DNA of 64,000 nucleotides from positions 868,001-932,000 of the forward strand of contig JAGTJL010000005.1 of the NCBI GenBank assembly GCA_020746875.1, given 5' to 3'. The notes beneath the pieces were generated by a model. The model did no database searches. It was not told the origin of the DNA and saw only the letters and a program-made list of their open reading frames with translations. This document shows positions 46,590 to 60,162 of the stretch, in pieces (position 1 is the first letter of the stretch; each line of letters begins with the position of its first letter). The position numbers and the translations under genes were made by a program. Source of the DNA: Rhexocercosporidium sp. MPI-PUGE-AT-0058 (Eukaryota > Ascomycota > Leotiomycetes > Helotiales).

Positions 46590-47071
46590 TTATGGGATGG
46601 GATGAATTTTGTTTTGGTGATGAGCAGGGGCTAATATTGGTTGTTGGTTCTTGCAAGTGGGCGTTTTTGGGGTAGCTGTGTGGGCTTTTCTTTCAACTTC
46701 TAGTCTTCCGTTTTCTCGTGAGAATATTTAGACCTTGAAGAATCAGCGTCACCCGGCATCTCGTACTACAAGTATCCACACCCCCCGGCTTCCAACACCC
46801 CTCAACAGAAACTCACATGAAGTAAAAGTAAAAGCGAACAGCAAAAAGCTTGGTAGAACTGATCGATCAATGTACGCTCTTTCCTGATATACAAAGGGGG
46901 TGATGAATAATCATCCGCTTAATCTATAGTCACAAAAACGGCGCTTCGCTCCCGATCTCTTCTCTTCCCTCTTTATCGTATCATATCCATCAGGAGAAGC
47001 AGAAGAGTCTCATCAGCCTTAACTTATGTCCACTCTTCGAGCCCAACTACCCAAACCAAGTTCTGAAGGGT
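46590..47071. other. Convergent intergenic region
   Basis: About 480 bp between the 3' ends of the monooxygenase (+) and VPS10 (-) genes. Nothing recognised. Confidence 0.6.
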
Positions 47072-50000
47072 TCAAACCTCTTCATCACTTTCGTCACCCA
47101 AAAGCTCCCCCTCATCATCATCCACAACCGCATAATCGCCTCTCCCTCTTGCAAAGCTATCCCGCGTCGTGAAGCGCGCAGGTCTGCTCCCACCGAAAGT
47201 CGTTCTGGCGTCGCGCCAGAGACTAGATGCCAGAGCCACGGCTCCGGTAGCGACCATCACGACGGCTACGACGACCAAATTTAGGTATTTGACGTACAGC
47301 GGCTCGCCATCCGATGCTGCGGCTAGATTGTCAGTATTTAAGTGTTCTATCGGGGTTGAGGGATAAGAGGGGCCTCACATTGCTCGCCGAGTCTAATTTG
47401 TCCGAAGTTGCCCATGTTGGTCCATACCCACCAGCCGACACCTGCTGCGACTCCGATACATACGATGATGATGAAGAAGATGCCTAGTCCGGAGACGCCG
47501 TGCTTCTTCTTGAATTGCTCCCCTTTACCGGGGCAGGGGTGGACTTCACTCTTGTCGAACTGCTTTCCTCCCTCGCAAGTTGAGAGTGGGATTCGACGGT
47601 AGCCAGTTGGGTCGTCGTATTCAATGCGATTCTCGTCTTCCTTGCAGACTAAGGAATGATCTAGAGGTGTGAAGCCAGGTACAAGTGCACAAGATCCGTC
47701 AGTTTGGCGTTGGTAATTGAAGTCACTGGAATCATATTAGCTCGCGAAACCAAGCCACATGAAAATTACGTACCACTCGAAGTCTCTCCTTGTGCAAGAG
47801 CAATTCTTTTCAATGTTGTGGAGGTGAGGAATCATTTGGCCATTGAAACACTTCTTATCCGTTCTCTTGCGATGATATGAAGAGACATGACCAAACAAGC
47901 AATCGTCCTCCTGGGAAGGATGCTTCGGTGTCCACAAATAGTAATCATCCGCCTCAACATCGTTTTCGTTCAGCTTACACTGGACATCTGTGAGGCTAGA
48001 GAAATCGAGGTTGAACGCAGCGAGTTGCTTGCCGTCGTATCCCCATAGCAAGAAGTTCCTCGAGTTGTCACTGGGGACAGTTGTAAGATCATCAACCTCA
48101 ACCTCCTTATCAGAGAACTCGTATTCCACCCAGGTATCTCCTTCATCCAGGGAGTAGTAGACTACTTTTGTGGCAACCCGTTCCTTAACGATGACAACGA
48201 TAGATCCTTGGTCACCAAACTCCCACATGTATGAGCCCTTTTTGACGGACTTCCAGTTGACGCCTCCATCAGAGGTCATGAAAGTATCGGCGTCCTTCAT
48301 AGAAGTGAGATACTCGCCGACATTTCCTGTGCCGAGCATCAATCCAATAGCAGATGCAGATGAGTAGGTATGGGACTTGTCTGAGCGTTCTGTGTACCCA
48401 TGAATGTTCAGCGAACACTTTTCGAGGTTGCTGTTACTGCAGGAGAACTTTTTGCCATCTGCATCCTTTGCTGGTGGTTTGAGATAGGCCCATTCTGCAC
48501 CATCGTTATGAGTGATCATTGTCTTGAGCTTCTTTCCTTCCTTTTTGAAGTTCTTGGCCTGGTAATTGCCAACCACGTTCACCATCGCCACCCCTTCGAT
48601 ACCAAACATCTTCTCGAAATCAACATAGCCGGGTCCATCTCGGTCTACAGCGTTCAAGCTTAGGACATAAGAAGTTCCATTGGAATTGCTCTTGATGAGG
48701 GATCCATATTCCAAGCCTGATTCGCTGTTGACTGTAACGTGCAAGAACACTGAGTGTGTGGAGCTGTCTAGAACGGTGTACCCTGTCTGATGTGGGACAT
48801 GGAAGCCATATGGGAATTGAGCATCCGCAAAAGTCAATCCATCGACACTGGTATGAGGGTTCAATGTTTCCGCAGTATCGTTCTTCGTTGCGACGACGAT
48901 GAACTCAGACATAGTAGCGAAGTCTACAACGTTTGTGAAATGGGTTACCGGAGGCTCATCGAAGAAGTCGTCGCTTGAAACAAGCTTCCACGGGTTGCCC
49001 TCGTCCTCACCACTCTCTTTCGTTTTGACCTCGCAATAGATAAGCTTATCTCTGCTCTTCTTGTCAATCTCTAGTTTGGGTCCAGGAACCCGGTAGCCAT
49101 TCTCAGGCTCTGTAATGAATTCACACTTTCGAACGTAACGTTGCAATGTTTTCCATTTGTCATCGCCACGGTCGGTAGTGATAGAAGCGACTGCATGGCA
49201 CTCAGGGCCCTTGGGGCAATCTCCCCTCCTGCCGATCCAGATAATCCAATCTTTGTTCTTGGGATGGAAACTCATGATCGGATAGTTCTTATCATTAGGC
49301 TTGTCGGGAGCTTTGAAGCTTCGCATATTCTTGCCGCGGTCTGTAGAATAGTAGACCTTCTCGGTGTCTGTCAAGAAGAAAACCATGTCATTGAAATATG
49401 GGTGAGGATAGATCGCAAGGATGGCCTCATCCTTGAAGATCTGTTCCCAGTTTTTCCCGTGGTCTTGGGAGATGAAAACACCTTCATCGGTTCGCATCAA
49501 GACAGTCTCGTCGGTCCCCTGACTGGTACTCGTTCGTTCGAGGTAGACCTTGTTGTGGAACGCTTTGCCTGGAAAGGTCTTTTGGGCACCACCCGGTTTG
49601 CCAGTCGGTGGCGCACCCACGGCATCAACACACTTTCTGTCAACCAGGTCGTCCTTTTGCTTTCCATCGGCCCGCTTGCATTCATTTCCAGGGATAAGTC
49701 TCCACCCGGAAGAGCCCTTGAAAGTATCATCAGGTCCAAAGGCTTTGCATGCACCTTCTGGGAGGATCAAATCTCCAGCCTTCACACACTCCTTTCGGTC
49801 GCTACTGCGAACGAAGTTATAGTCGCACTCGAAGTCAGCATCGGTACAGTCACACTGCTCAAAGTGGACCTTGGGATCCTCGAATTCCTTCTTTATGAAA
49901 CAGTCGGCATCTGGCTTGCGTCTGCTATACCATTGCTTATGGCCCATCAGACAAGTTGGCTTGCCATCCGAATCTACTCTGGCATACCACTTCTCCATGT

Positions 50001-51692
50001 CGCCCTCCTTGCACTGTGATTCGTGCATGTCATCAAAGTCCAAGACCATAAGATATCCCGACGCGCCCGTCTTTTCTTCGTCGACCGCCTCAAGCAGGAA
50101 CTTAAGGCTCGTCGAGTCTTGCAATGTAGTTAGCTGGACCGGGCGAACCTTCTCAGGCAACTCTACCTTTTCCCACGATTTTCCGTGGTCAAGGGAGTAT
50201 CTGACTTCGTCGTGGAAGCCTTCCTTCATGGCCACTAGAATCGAGCCCTGGTCACCAAATTCGTACTTGTGAGGACCCTCCAGGGCTTGTAGCCAGGTTA
50301 GTCCCGCATCATCCGATACGTATAGATTTCCATCCGCGAAATCATTGAGATGCTTTCCCGTATTGCCAATACCCATCATCAAGCCAGGGGCAGGACTGGA
50401 GTATACCCGCCCAGTATTGGAGATCTCCGTGACGGAATGGAGATGAAGCTCATTCTTGTCCACGGTCAAAGGTTCCCATGTTCTACCGTCATCAAAGCTG
50501 ATCATAGATTTGACCTTCTTTGAGGTAGTCTTGCCACTATCAACGTCCTCCCAGTTATCCACGACATTCACCAAGACGATTCCCTGTATACCGTACACTT
50601 TCTCGAAGTCCACCAGTCCATCCTTAGCTCGGTTCGTGTGCTCGATGTTTCGGTTGTAGAAGGTTCCGTTTGAGTTACTGCTGAAGAAGACACCTGTTGG
50701 GTTCTCGTCGCGGCCCGTCATGACATCGATCTGGATACTATATTTCGTGCCTTCTAGCAAAGTGTATGCCTCCTCGGTAATTTTGTGGTCCTGTGGGAAG
50801 ACGGCCCTATGCCATTTGATGGTATCATCCGACACATACAAAGCCATCTCGTCTGTCTGAGCAGCAATGGCTGCGACAACCAAAAATGGATGCGAAGTAG
50901 CCATGTTCACAATGCCTTGTACTGTTCTGCCAGGCTCCAACTCGGGCTCGAATTCCTGAATCGATCCACCGTTCGATTGGAAGAAGTTGTCCGATATCAG
51001 GAGTCGGTAGTCCTTTCTCCAGGGAGAAAACCGCCCTTTGACCACGCAGAGAATCCTATCTTTGTCCAGGTCATCTTGTCCCGTTTTGAAGAGTTCGGTG
51101 GACTTAGCCCAATGGCAGCCAGAGGTATCGGTTCGTAGCATTTTGGGGGGTTTGGCAAAGCCGTCTAAAGTATACATCGTCTAAATCCAGTTAGTGATAT
51201 TTCGCAGACGGAATCGACAAGTCTTACCAATTCCGAGCAGAAGATCCCCGTGCAGTCCATGGCAGTGAAGAGAATCCTATCTGGATCTCCAGCGTGATAG
51301 GTCAGAGCCGCGCTGAAAATGGAAGCTTGCGCATCCGATTCGAACTTCTCCCACGTCTTGCCCTGATCGCTGGTCTTGTAGTGCGTCTTCTCCTCCGTGA
51401 TGATATATGCTCGTTTCTTATCGAAGGGATGCATTGAAATCTCCAGCATCTTCCCCTTGCCCTCATCTAGTTTGTCCCAGGTCGCACCGCCATCCGTCGA
51501 GCGGTAGACATCTTTGTGGAAGTCATCCTCGAATAGCAGAACGTCCGAGTCTTCGAAATAGTTCACGTTCCGGGGAAGGAAATCAAACCGATTGTTCTTG
51601 ACGGATGGCTTGTCCTTCTTTGCCCACGTACCGGTGCAGAGCAGTGTCGAGAATAGGAGGCTCCGCCAGCCTGCGGCAGTGTGTAGCCTCAT
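47072..51692 (-). CDS. VPS10: Vacuolar protein sorting receptor VPS10 (sortilin family)
   Basis: This type I membrane receptor carries soluble hydrolases such as carboxypeptidase Y from the late Golgi to the endosome and recycles by retromer. Four exons (51692-51228, 51180-47774, 47725-47379, 47322-47072) give 1489 residues. Junctions restore FCSEL-TMYTLDGFA, FEC-DFNYQRQ and RLGEQ-SAASDGEP. The N-terminal signal peptide is RSLLFSTLLCTGTWA. Two luminal Vps10 domains follow, each with BNR/Asp-box repeats (STDGGATWDKL, SDQGKTWEKF, SLDHGKSWEKV, SDDAGLTWLQ, SQDHGKNWEQ, TSDGGVNWKS, SLDEGDTWVEY) and a Cys-rich module (CDCTDADFECDYNF in the first; the second ends at NCSCTRRDFEC-DFNYQ). The C-terminus has two hydrophobic segments (GLGIFFIIIVCIGVAAGVGWW and NLVVVAVVMVATGAVAL) and an acidic cytosolic tail. 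Length and order match fungal VPS10. Confidence 0.95.
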
Positions 51693-52639
51693 GATCGCGA
51701 GTTGATGAATAGGAAGCGCATCAAGATGTGGAGATGCTCATCAAGTCACCCTTGATGATGAAGTGTATGGAATAGGTAGAGAACCAACAGTGGATTCAGG
51801 ATTCGTGGTCTCTTCGGTTGGTGCAGTTGGTATACTTTTGTGTACTCCGGGGCTGAGAGCTTCTTGCCAGAGAGCTGTGAAACGGATTTGGGAACAAAAC
51901 GCCACACCTTGGACAGGGGGGATGACGACGACCTGAGCTCTCCTATTTCAGGCGGACACTTCACTTGCCCAATGCCAGAATTGATCAACAAACACCCTTT
52001 TTTTTCCTTATTCCTAGATATCGGCGACTGTATCCAGCCAAATCAATTCTCTCCTCATGTTACATTTTTAATTATATTCTACAGTCAAAATGGTCGCGCT
52101 TACCTAAGATGTGATCAGAGCTCCACTACGGAGTACCAAAGCTTGATTCTCATACTTCTCCAGAAACGAATGCAACAGTGGGACAAAGCACTCTAGCATA
52201 GAGTAGACTGCTTCGCTTTTGCAACGTGAAACACCTGCTGAATCCACCTCCAATTTATCTTTATTGAGCATCTGTATGTGCCGTATCTCAACCTATTGAT
52301 GTGGAAGGAAGCTTAAGCATCTGCAAAGTCCCAAAGTGAGTGAAGGAGTGAATTAGTGAGATTGAGAAGGCACTGGAAGCAAGTTCGGCAAGGACATAGG
52401 AGTCGCAAAAGATATGCCAATAGCATTAGCAATTCTAATTCTGGGGTCTGTAATCTAAGCTACATCCATCCCCAAGTTCCATACGTCAAGCATGTGGTAT
52501 CATGACAATCCGATGCAACCGCGAGCTATGCCATGGCCACGACGAAAGTCCAAATGCAAACAAAGAAAAACCTGGCCTCGCTAAAGTACTTTACAAACAA
52601 GCAATTCTATCTCATCATTAACGCTGCACTCCTTCCGCC
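51693..52639. other. Intergenic region, VPS10 promoter
   Basis: About 950 bp between two minus-strand genes. It contains the VPS10 promoter and the 3' end of the conserved gene to the right. No coding signal was seen. Confidence 0.6.
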
Positions 52640-55462
52640 CTACGTAGTCCTCCGTTGCGAGCTCTTGACCTTGTTCCAGAATCTCTTCACTACTCCAGTC
52701 TCCTTGTCTGGACCCCATCCATCAGCTCCTCCCAATGGCCCTCTGATATCGGCCTTTTCGTCCATCGAGGTTGATGGTTCTTCTGACAGAGGGCTTTTGC
52801 ACCTTTGCCATCCATAAAGGGTTGTCTCGTCGGCCCGGAGATCAGGTCGTGTGAGAGTCATCCTCAATGTCATCTCTCTGCTCCCTGCCATCGAGTGCGT
52901 GTATGACTCGGGTTGTTTGACCAATACAGGTTTGTTGATTCCCAGATGCGTGAAGTCAGACGAGGTTTGACTTCCTTTCGATCCAGAAGTTGCAATCGAT
53001 TGGTTTTGAGAGCGAAAACCAAGGTCTCCTCTGGGTGTCAACGGCGACTCGGGATCGGCCATAGAAACATCATCGTCAAATAGGGAGGCCATATCGTCGT
53101 TCAAGAACGAGTGTCCCCTATCTATACCGAATGACTTCTTCGTTGCACTGACCTCCTTCGAAACACGTCCAGGAGGCTTGTTTTCCTTATCCGCACCGTC
53201 TGTCATGCCATCCATAGAAGGGAACCCGAACTCGATTGCTTCGTCGAACTTCTGCGGAGATGCCAGATACACCCGCAGCTTCAATCGTGCTTCAGGGTCT
53301 TGGTAATGTGCAGCATTCGGGTCTATTGTCGCTATCGATAGCTTTGCTCCATGCTTCGGCTGTATCAGCGACATTGTGCGGGATCTTGTCCGTCCGTGAT
53401 TGAGAGGAGGTTCGGATTTCGGTGAGAGTGGTGATCGAGGTTGCGAGGATAGGGAATTTCTGCCAAACGGCATTTTTGAGACAGACATCTGTCGTCGGAA
53501 TGAAGGTCGTCTGGCGCTAGCAGGTGTAGGAATGACAACGCCGTCCAGATTGGCATGGTAGTCGTCTAATACCAGCTTCAGATCCAGATCCTGCTCCTCG
53601 TCCATCCACCGAAAGCTCTCGTACATCTGGGCAGCCATATTCGAGGTGCTTTCCTGTTGGATATTTGGCCGAAGGCTGTCTGTGCTACTTCGGGGCGTCC
53701 CAGGTGGAGAGTTGTCGAACAACGGCGTTACGGGGAGGTTACGACTGGCACGTCGACTGGCTTTGTAGATAGCTTCGTCGGCAGCGTCGAGGATCACACT
53801 CTCTCGCAGGCGGCCCGCAAGTAGGACCTGCTCTTCCCTCGTGAATTGCTTGTTCTTAATCTTATCGGGTAGCGTCAGAAACCACGAGGCCTCGGTGCTG
53901 GAAATAGCTTGCTGTCTTGCGATCTTCCGCTGTCGTCGAGAGGAGCTTCGTCGAGGTTCGATGAGGGCAACGTTCACGCCTCGGCGGTCTGCGATAGAGC
54001 TCTTTCGATGGCTCTGGATTGGCAGATCATGAAGTGCGCTCGTCCGTGAGTTCTGAGCAAATCGCAGTCGCTCCAAGGTGGAGAAGTACTATTGAGGAGA
54101 AAGTCAGTTGGTGCCGATTCCGAGTCCAAGGCCGATCGACCAGCTCGCACATCCTCTTGGGGGTAGACTGGAAAGGCACTTGGGACTGAAACGTGGGAAA
54201 AACTAGAAGCATCGCATGTTCTAGTATTTCGCCGACGACTTTCGACGCCAATTCTCTCAGGTTGGGGGGTGTTTTGGTGGTTTGGTGGTGGTGCACTGGC
54301 TGGTGGGAGGACGAGGGACCAGACTAGTCCTGCAGGTACTTCATTCTGTTTGTGACTGGATAGTGAAGCTGCATACGGGCCCAAAGCGCCCACTCCAGCC
54401 TGCGGGATGTGCTGCCCCAGATGGTAGATGGGAGGTGATTTATTTAGCTTTCCTCAACTCACCGCCACTTAGACCCATCTGGAATGGCATCAAAGACGGC
54501 GCGGACGGCGCGTTGATGGATGTTGATCCCTCTATGCCCTTACTGGACGACCAGTCGACAATTTCACCCCCGACCAAGAGCCAAGCGAGAGGGGGGAAAC
54601 GGCAGGTCGGGTTCAGCACAGAGCGGCAGACAGCCAGAAAGCTAAAATGTTTTGGAGAGGCAGGAGGAGGTAGGCAAGAGTAGGAGTAGTGGAGTGGAGT
54701 AGAGTGGGAAAGTATGTGTACGAAGAAGCAGTCCGTTAGAGAGGCAGAAGGTCCACGACTTTTCCCTTCCCCTTTCTACTTCGACTTCAACTCCAACCGT
54801 ATTCGCCCGGTATATTGGATCGAGGACTAGATGTGCACTGTGCACCTTCAAACGCCTGGACGGCTGCTAGGAGTGCCTCCCGGGGCAGCGTCTGCGTCTA
54901 GATCCATCTCATCTTTCGGTATGCTGGAGTTTGAATGCTTCCGATTACTCGATATGTGGCGGCCGAGGACAAATCAATGGATGTCCTCCGTCCACCCGAC
55001 GACATTGATCGCAGATGGCATCAGGACGGACTTGGAAAGCTTGCAGCAGAGACAACAGATACAGAACGAAACTGGCTTGACTAAACGTACCTTTCTCCGC
55101 ACAGCAATGGGTAATGCCTCGAACTCCTCCTCAGTTGTGCCAAATCCCGTCATCTCCTTCATATTCTTCCTGAACCGTCGTGTACTCGGGAGGCTTTGCG
55201 AGGATCCAGGACGGTCGAATGATTGAGCGTAGAGAGCTCGAGGAGAAAGGGGACTCTCGGTCGCTTCGAGGTCGAATTCGAGACCGAGTTCCAAATTCGT
55301 ATTCAATTCGGATTTCGAGCTGGAAGCCAGCACTGGAGGTGTATAGGCAGGAGCGAGGGTCGATGACGAGGTGTGGTCAACCATCGTAGGAATCTCCAGT
55401 CTGCTGCTTGTGTTGCTGATTGTGCGGCTACTCATACTACTGCTGGGCTGAAGCGGCGCCAT
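52640..55462 (-). CDS. Conserved fungal protein of unknown function with a 1-kb intron
   Basis: Two exons (55462-55091 and 54088-52640) give 606 residues. The junction gives EFEALPIAVRRK-YFSTLERLRFAQ, which reads as a continuous helical block I associate with a fungal-specific protein; donor GTACGT, acceptor CAATAG. The rest is Ser/Pro/Arg-rich and mostly disordered. A conserved helical stretch lies just after the junction (ASWFLTLPDKIKNKQFTREEQ and VLLAGRLRESVILDAADEAIY). Many SP and TP sites are present (GTPRSS, SPLSPKSEP, SPLTPRG). The C-terminus is basic (VVKRFWNKVKSSQRR). No enzyme domain is visible. The intron of 1002 bp is very long for this genome, where others are mostly 50-230 bp, and an undetected small exon within it is possible. 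The role is unknown; a phosphoregulated scaffold would fit. Confidence 0.72.
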
Positions 55463-56134
55463 GGCTGCTTTTTTCTCTCAGAGTAGATGAATGAAGGAGG
55501 TCAATAATTGCATCTTCATGCACGAGATGCTTTGCGTTTGCTCCTGGGTGGAGATCCGGTCTGGTGAAGGTCTGTTCTCAAGAAGTGAAGGTAAACCAGG
55601 TGAGTGAGGTCAATCTGATGATGAACAGAGTCCCACGACGACCCTTGCATGACATGGCATGCCGGCCCTGTCAAGACGTTGACTTCTCCCAGGTACGGAT
55701 TCAAGGGCTAATGAGCTAGTGGATCTGGATTCTGGAGACAAGAGAACCTGCCAGTCATTGGATATTCTTCGGATTTAATTGGGTAGGATCGTTCGTTGGA
55801 TGATTGCCAGGGAGACTGTGTGAATGAGCAGGCGGTACAGCATTATGCAGTGCTTGCCCTCCCTCCACTACTTTACATTTATCACACTATATAGTACATA
55901 CTGCTGTGTAATGGTTTCAAGAGGACGACGATGTGCATGAACGGTAGCAAGGGCAAAGAAAGGAGCGATTGGCATTTACACTTTCCTTCCTTCTTCACCA
56001 CAGTATCTCACGGTCCACCAGCAGACCGACAAACCAGATAGCACCAAGCAGAGGTCGCCCTGGATTGGATTATCTGCACTCCACCTTCACATCCAGCAAC
56101 CCAGTTATCAAGCCCAGCTCCGACGACTCAGCAT

Positions 56135-57259
56135 TTGCAAGCGCCGCGACGTGAGGTTCGAGTTGAGACTCTCGAAATCTCGTGGATGATCATCGGGGGC
56201 CCTGGATTCGTCCAATATTTGATATCACTGCAGGGCAGCAGCAAGGGTATCACAGCTTTAGCGAATGAACAGCCGATTTGTGCACAGGGGGGACTTGCAG
56301 CGCCGCAGGGAGGGAGAATGGGAAGTCAGGGGCCAGCGGGTGGAGCGGGCGGCCAGGGCGAGCTCAGACTCAGGCTCAGTCAGGCTAAGGCCAAGGGGGG
56401 ACTGAGAGTCAGACCCAGCCAGCCAGGAGAAGCCGTCGAACCAGGCCAATCCGGAGTGAGTGCCCAGAGAAGACCCAGTTGTGATCCATGCATTCATTGC
56501 CCGCCTTCTAAATCACCAGTGTGCAACGATGCAGGGATACAGCTCTATTCCGGGAGGACTGGAACTGGGTTCTGGGACTGCGTCTGGCTCTGCATCTGGA
56601 CGGAACAGACCGAAGCCCAACCCCAACCCCAAAGTCTCGAAAGCACCTGCAAGAGCAGTTCAAGTCCTACAGCTCTCATGTCTGTTATCCTGTATTGCAA
56701 ACTTCGAAAGAAAACAATGGGCACACAGACAGCTCCTTCCTTCTATCATCGAGTCCCTAGCGGAGTGTCAGTGGTCAATAGTCCAGGATTAACTTTTCTG
56801 GTCGTCCACTGCAAGCTGCCAGCCAGACAGCGGCATATCCAGCTCACAGGAACAAGGCAGTCAGTCAGTCAGGCACAGACAGACAGACAGGAATGGAACG
56901 TCGGCAGGGGGGTGAAGGAGTGTGGTAGCCGAGCCGGGTGGGTTGCCTCACCCATCATTCAGACAGACAGCACAGCCAAAAAAAAAAACAACACATCACT
57001 TTGTCAACTTTATACTGCACATCCATCCACCTGCAGAAGTGCAGAAGCTGCTTTGTATCAACAGTTTCACTCCCCCAACCCCCAAGATCTTGATCCAGTT
57101 GCGTGCTTTTTTCTGTGGGGAGATGCCATGAGATACGCCTCGGAAGCTGCCAACTGTGCTGTATATGGCCAACCAAACGTTGGGGAAAACGCCAACACAG
57201 CAAGACGCGCCTCTCCTCATCCTGCAACAACATCACGGCTCCCCGCCGCAGCCTCGTGA
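56135..57259 (+). other. Unassigned 374-codon open frame, possible orphan gene
   Basis: An uninterrupted frame of 374 codons that opens with TTG; the first internal ATG is about 18 codons in (MIIGGPGFVQY). It has a Gly/Gln/Arg-rich segment (GGLAAPQGGRMGSQGPAGG) and a piece encoded by the CAGT/CAGA microsatellite. No known domain, signal peptide or clear amphipathic pattern is present. Length alone makes it unlikely to be pure chance, but the composition does not look like a conserved protein. I list it as an open question, not a gene call. Confidence 0.15.
56858..56891 (+). repeat. CAGT and CAGA tetranucleotide repeats
   Basis: About three CAGT units followed by four CAGA units with one interruption, inside the gene-free interval. 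Confidence 0.8.
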
Positions 57260-60120
57260 ACACGCATCTCAAGTTTGAGGACCAACGTGAGAAAAACACA
57301 TGGTTGCAACGCGTTCTTGCAGATGCATGCATGCACTTGGCTCCTACAGTACTGTACATAGATCCTTGCAATCAGCAACCGGCCTTTCCGTGCCTGACGC
57401 CGCCGATGATACAGTACACATCTTTCCTTTTAACGTACGGTAGGTGCGTAAGCTGAGCTGAGAGAGAGACCTCAGAATAGTATGGCTGGTTCTCTATAAC
57501 GGATGTGCTGTGCGAGCGAACAGCGAACTGAGCGCTAGAAAAGGGGGGAGAAGGAAGAGGAAAATCAAAGAGAAACGCGGTTTTCATTGGCGAGAAAATT
57601 TATTCTCAGTCTATCCTTCCACCCGATATCTATATCCTGCAGCGACAGTGCGATACTACGCGACATGCAGCGGCTCGTAGAAAAGAGAAAGAGGGTGTGC
57701 ATTTTCAGTAACAGTGGCAGCTGCATTTGCAGTTACATTTTGGGTTGAGTAGGAGTGCGATCATCCAGACGAGCGAACAACACACAGTCCTCTTGCACAC
57801 TCCCCTCAATAGACCGATATTCTCATTATTGATTGGCAAGGCTAAACACCACACCCTTCAACCTCTGTTCTTCTCTTCTTACTGCAGAGTGCAGAGTACA
57901 GTAGGATACCTGAGATAGATGATATGAAAGATCCCCTGCGAAGCCTAGCCCAGCCTAGCAATCTGGATGAAATCACCCTACTATGTGTTCTAGAGGATTT
58001 GAATTTCAGCCAGCCGACAGCCACGAGATTTTTTTCTTTTTCTTCTTCTATTGTCCCATGGCCCTAGCCGGCCGCCTTGGATTGCCTGGGTCCAGTGTGA
58101 GCGCGCGATGGACGACGTGTTTCACATCCTGCCAAGGCTTATGAGGAAGCAGAAAAGCCAGACAGCGAAAGCCTCTTTTATCTCCAGTCCCTCTAAATCC
58201 CCTTTGGGAAGTGGAAGGGTTTACAATCCTCGTCATCACATCACATCCCCCTCCTTTCAACGCCGAATTATATCCTTACGAGGGCTAATATTATATCCGC
58301 GATTAATTAAGGCGATCGCGATCTCCCGTGTTGAGTTGAGTCCAGTCCCCTATCGATTCAAAAGATAGGAGAGGATGTCCGTACAACAGCTAAAATCAAC
58401 ATTCTCCAGTTTTAGGTGTACCATACGGAAACATCCTTTAGCAGACCAGTTAAACCTACTAGACTAGACTGTCTTCAGTGACAGACATACTGTACAGCAC
58501 AAGACAAGACATCTGTCACCACCACGAATGTCTGTCGAGTCTCAGTTTCGTGCAAAGACGGACCGACTTCAGATGACAGGATCAACCCCCAATCCCCAAC
58601 TAACAGTACCGTACGGGGCACAGGGCGCTCCCACTCTCAAGCATCAACCGCTCTTTCCCATCCCTCTTTTCTTACTATCGATTGTGCCCCTCTTATTATT
58701 GTTTCCAATAGTGGACGAGGGTACAAGACAAATTGTCAAAGCGGATCATCCGAGCTCTTCTAGTCCTTCTCGTCCTGTCCTGCGGAGTACATACAGTTGA
58801 CTTTCCACTGCCGCTACACTGCTGCAGGTCTCAAGAAGATCGCAAGAAGAAGGAAGAAAAACTCTACTTTGCTAGTGCGATCTTTGGAGATGCTTTTGTT
58901 CGTTTTAGGTGCAGCTTAAATGTTTCAGATTTTTTGCTTTTCTATTCGTGTTTTTGATTGGTTAGGTATAATATGCGATCCTCAGTAAGCTGTCTCGTCT
59001 TTTAGGTTCTGCTGTCCCTTTGAAGGGTTCGAAAACTTTGAAGGGAAGAATGAAAGGAATGATGGTGCGACTTGTCTCCTTCCTGCTGTTACTCGATGCT
59101 CAGGTGTATCCCTTCATACCTGCTCCCACCGTCCACGCAATAGATCTCCTTACTTCAAACCAAAACATCCCTATCTCGTTACAGCATACCTTCCATCCAC
59201 AACTCAATTTCCATTAGAGCTAAAGTGCTGTTGCTTGATTGCTTGTATACTGCCGCTATTTCCACATGTCCACACAGCCCGCATCATGCTTTGTCAGTCT
59301 GAACCACATCACATCACTTCATTCCCGACTCGTCTCCCGAGACAACACAACACATCACGGGAAGTATATTTCCATCTCTCCACCCCTCCCTCCCCCTTCC
59401 CTCTGCAAATCTGCAAATCTTCCGTCTTTGCGGTACCGATCGTATATCGATATGGTTCGATATAGGTCGATATAGGTAGGGCTAGTAGGGATTTCAATTA
59501 TGAAACGTTAGATGGGAGGAGACAGTTTGCCATGCGGGCACGTACGTGGACGGACGTGCCATGATATTTAGGTTGGTTTGTCTGATGCGGTCGCGTCTTC
59601 TGAGAGGAAATGTACTAGGGGGGAAGTGAAATCGCTTCTTTTGTTTTGTTGTTGGCTCACTGACATTTCAATAGTCGGAGAGATGTACTTCCTCTGCTGG
59701 CGGTCGGATCAGTTCTTTTCAGCTGACATATTCCCTGGATGCCCATAGCACGGTGGTGACTCCCCAAGGTAGGTTCAGTACCCAGCCTGAAGCGAGCAAA
59801 CAACATGGCACCCGTCTGATATGTGAAGCAGAGCTTTTCTGCGATCTTAGCTGTGCGCACCTACCTGTATGATCTTCATTCTTGAACACTCCTTCTTTTC
59901 ACTTTCTTGGGCATCTAGATGTAAGACAAATTCATCAAGGTAATACAATATCTGCCATTCTCATGCGTGTGAACAATCAGGCAAAAATATCCAATTCTAG
60001 TTTCGTCATCGCTTCTCGTTCTTAAGGTCCGTGTTCGTATCATCAAATCAATACAGCCAGCGCGGAGTCTGCACAAGGGAATACTCAACGAAAATTGGAG
60101 ATTCGTTATTGCCGCTAACC

Positions 60121-60162
60121 ATCTCATCTCATCTCGTCTCGTCTCGTCTCATCCTATCTCAT
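60121..60162 (+). repeat. TCTCA/TCTCG pentanucleotide repeat
   Basis: Eight or so five-base units, alternately TCTCA, TCTCG and one TCCTA variant, forming a pure pyrimidine-plus-purine patterned tract. Confidence 0.85.

Noticed and set aside
49141..50019. 292-codon plus-strand frame opposite VPS10.
   Set aside because: It is antisense to a clear coding exon and shows no domain; codon bias of the real gene suppresses stops on the other strand.
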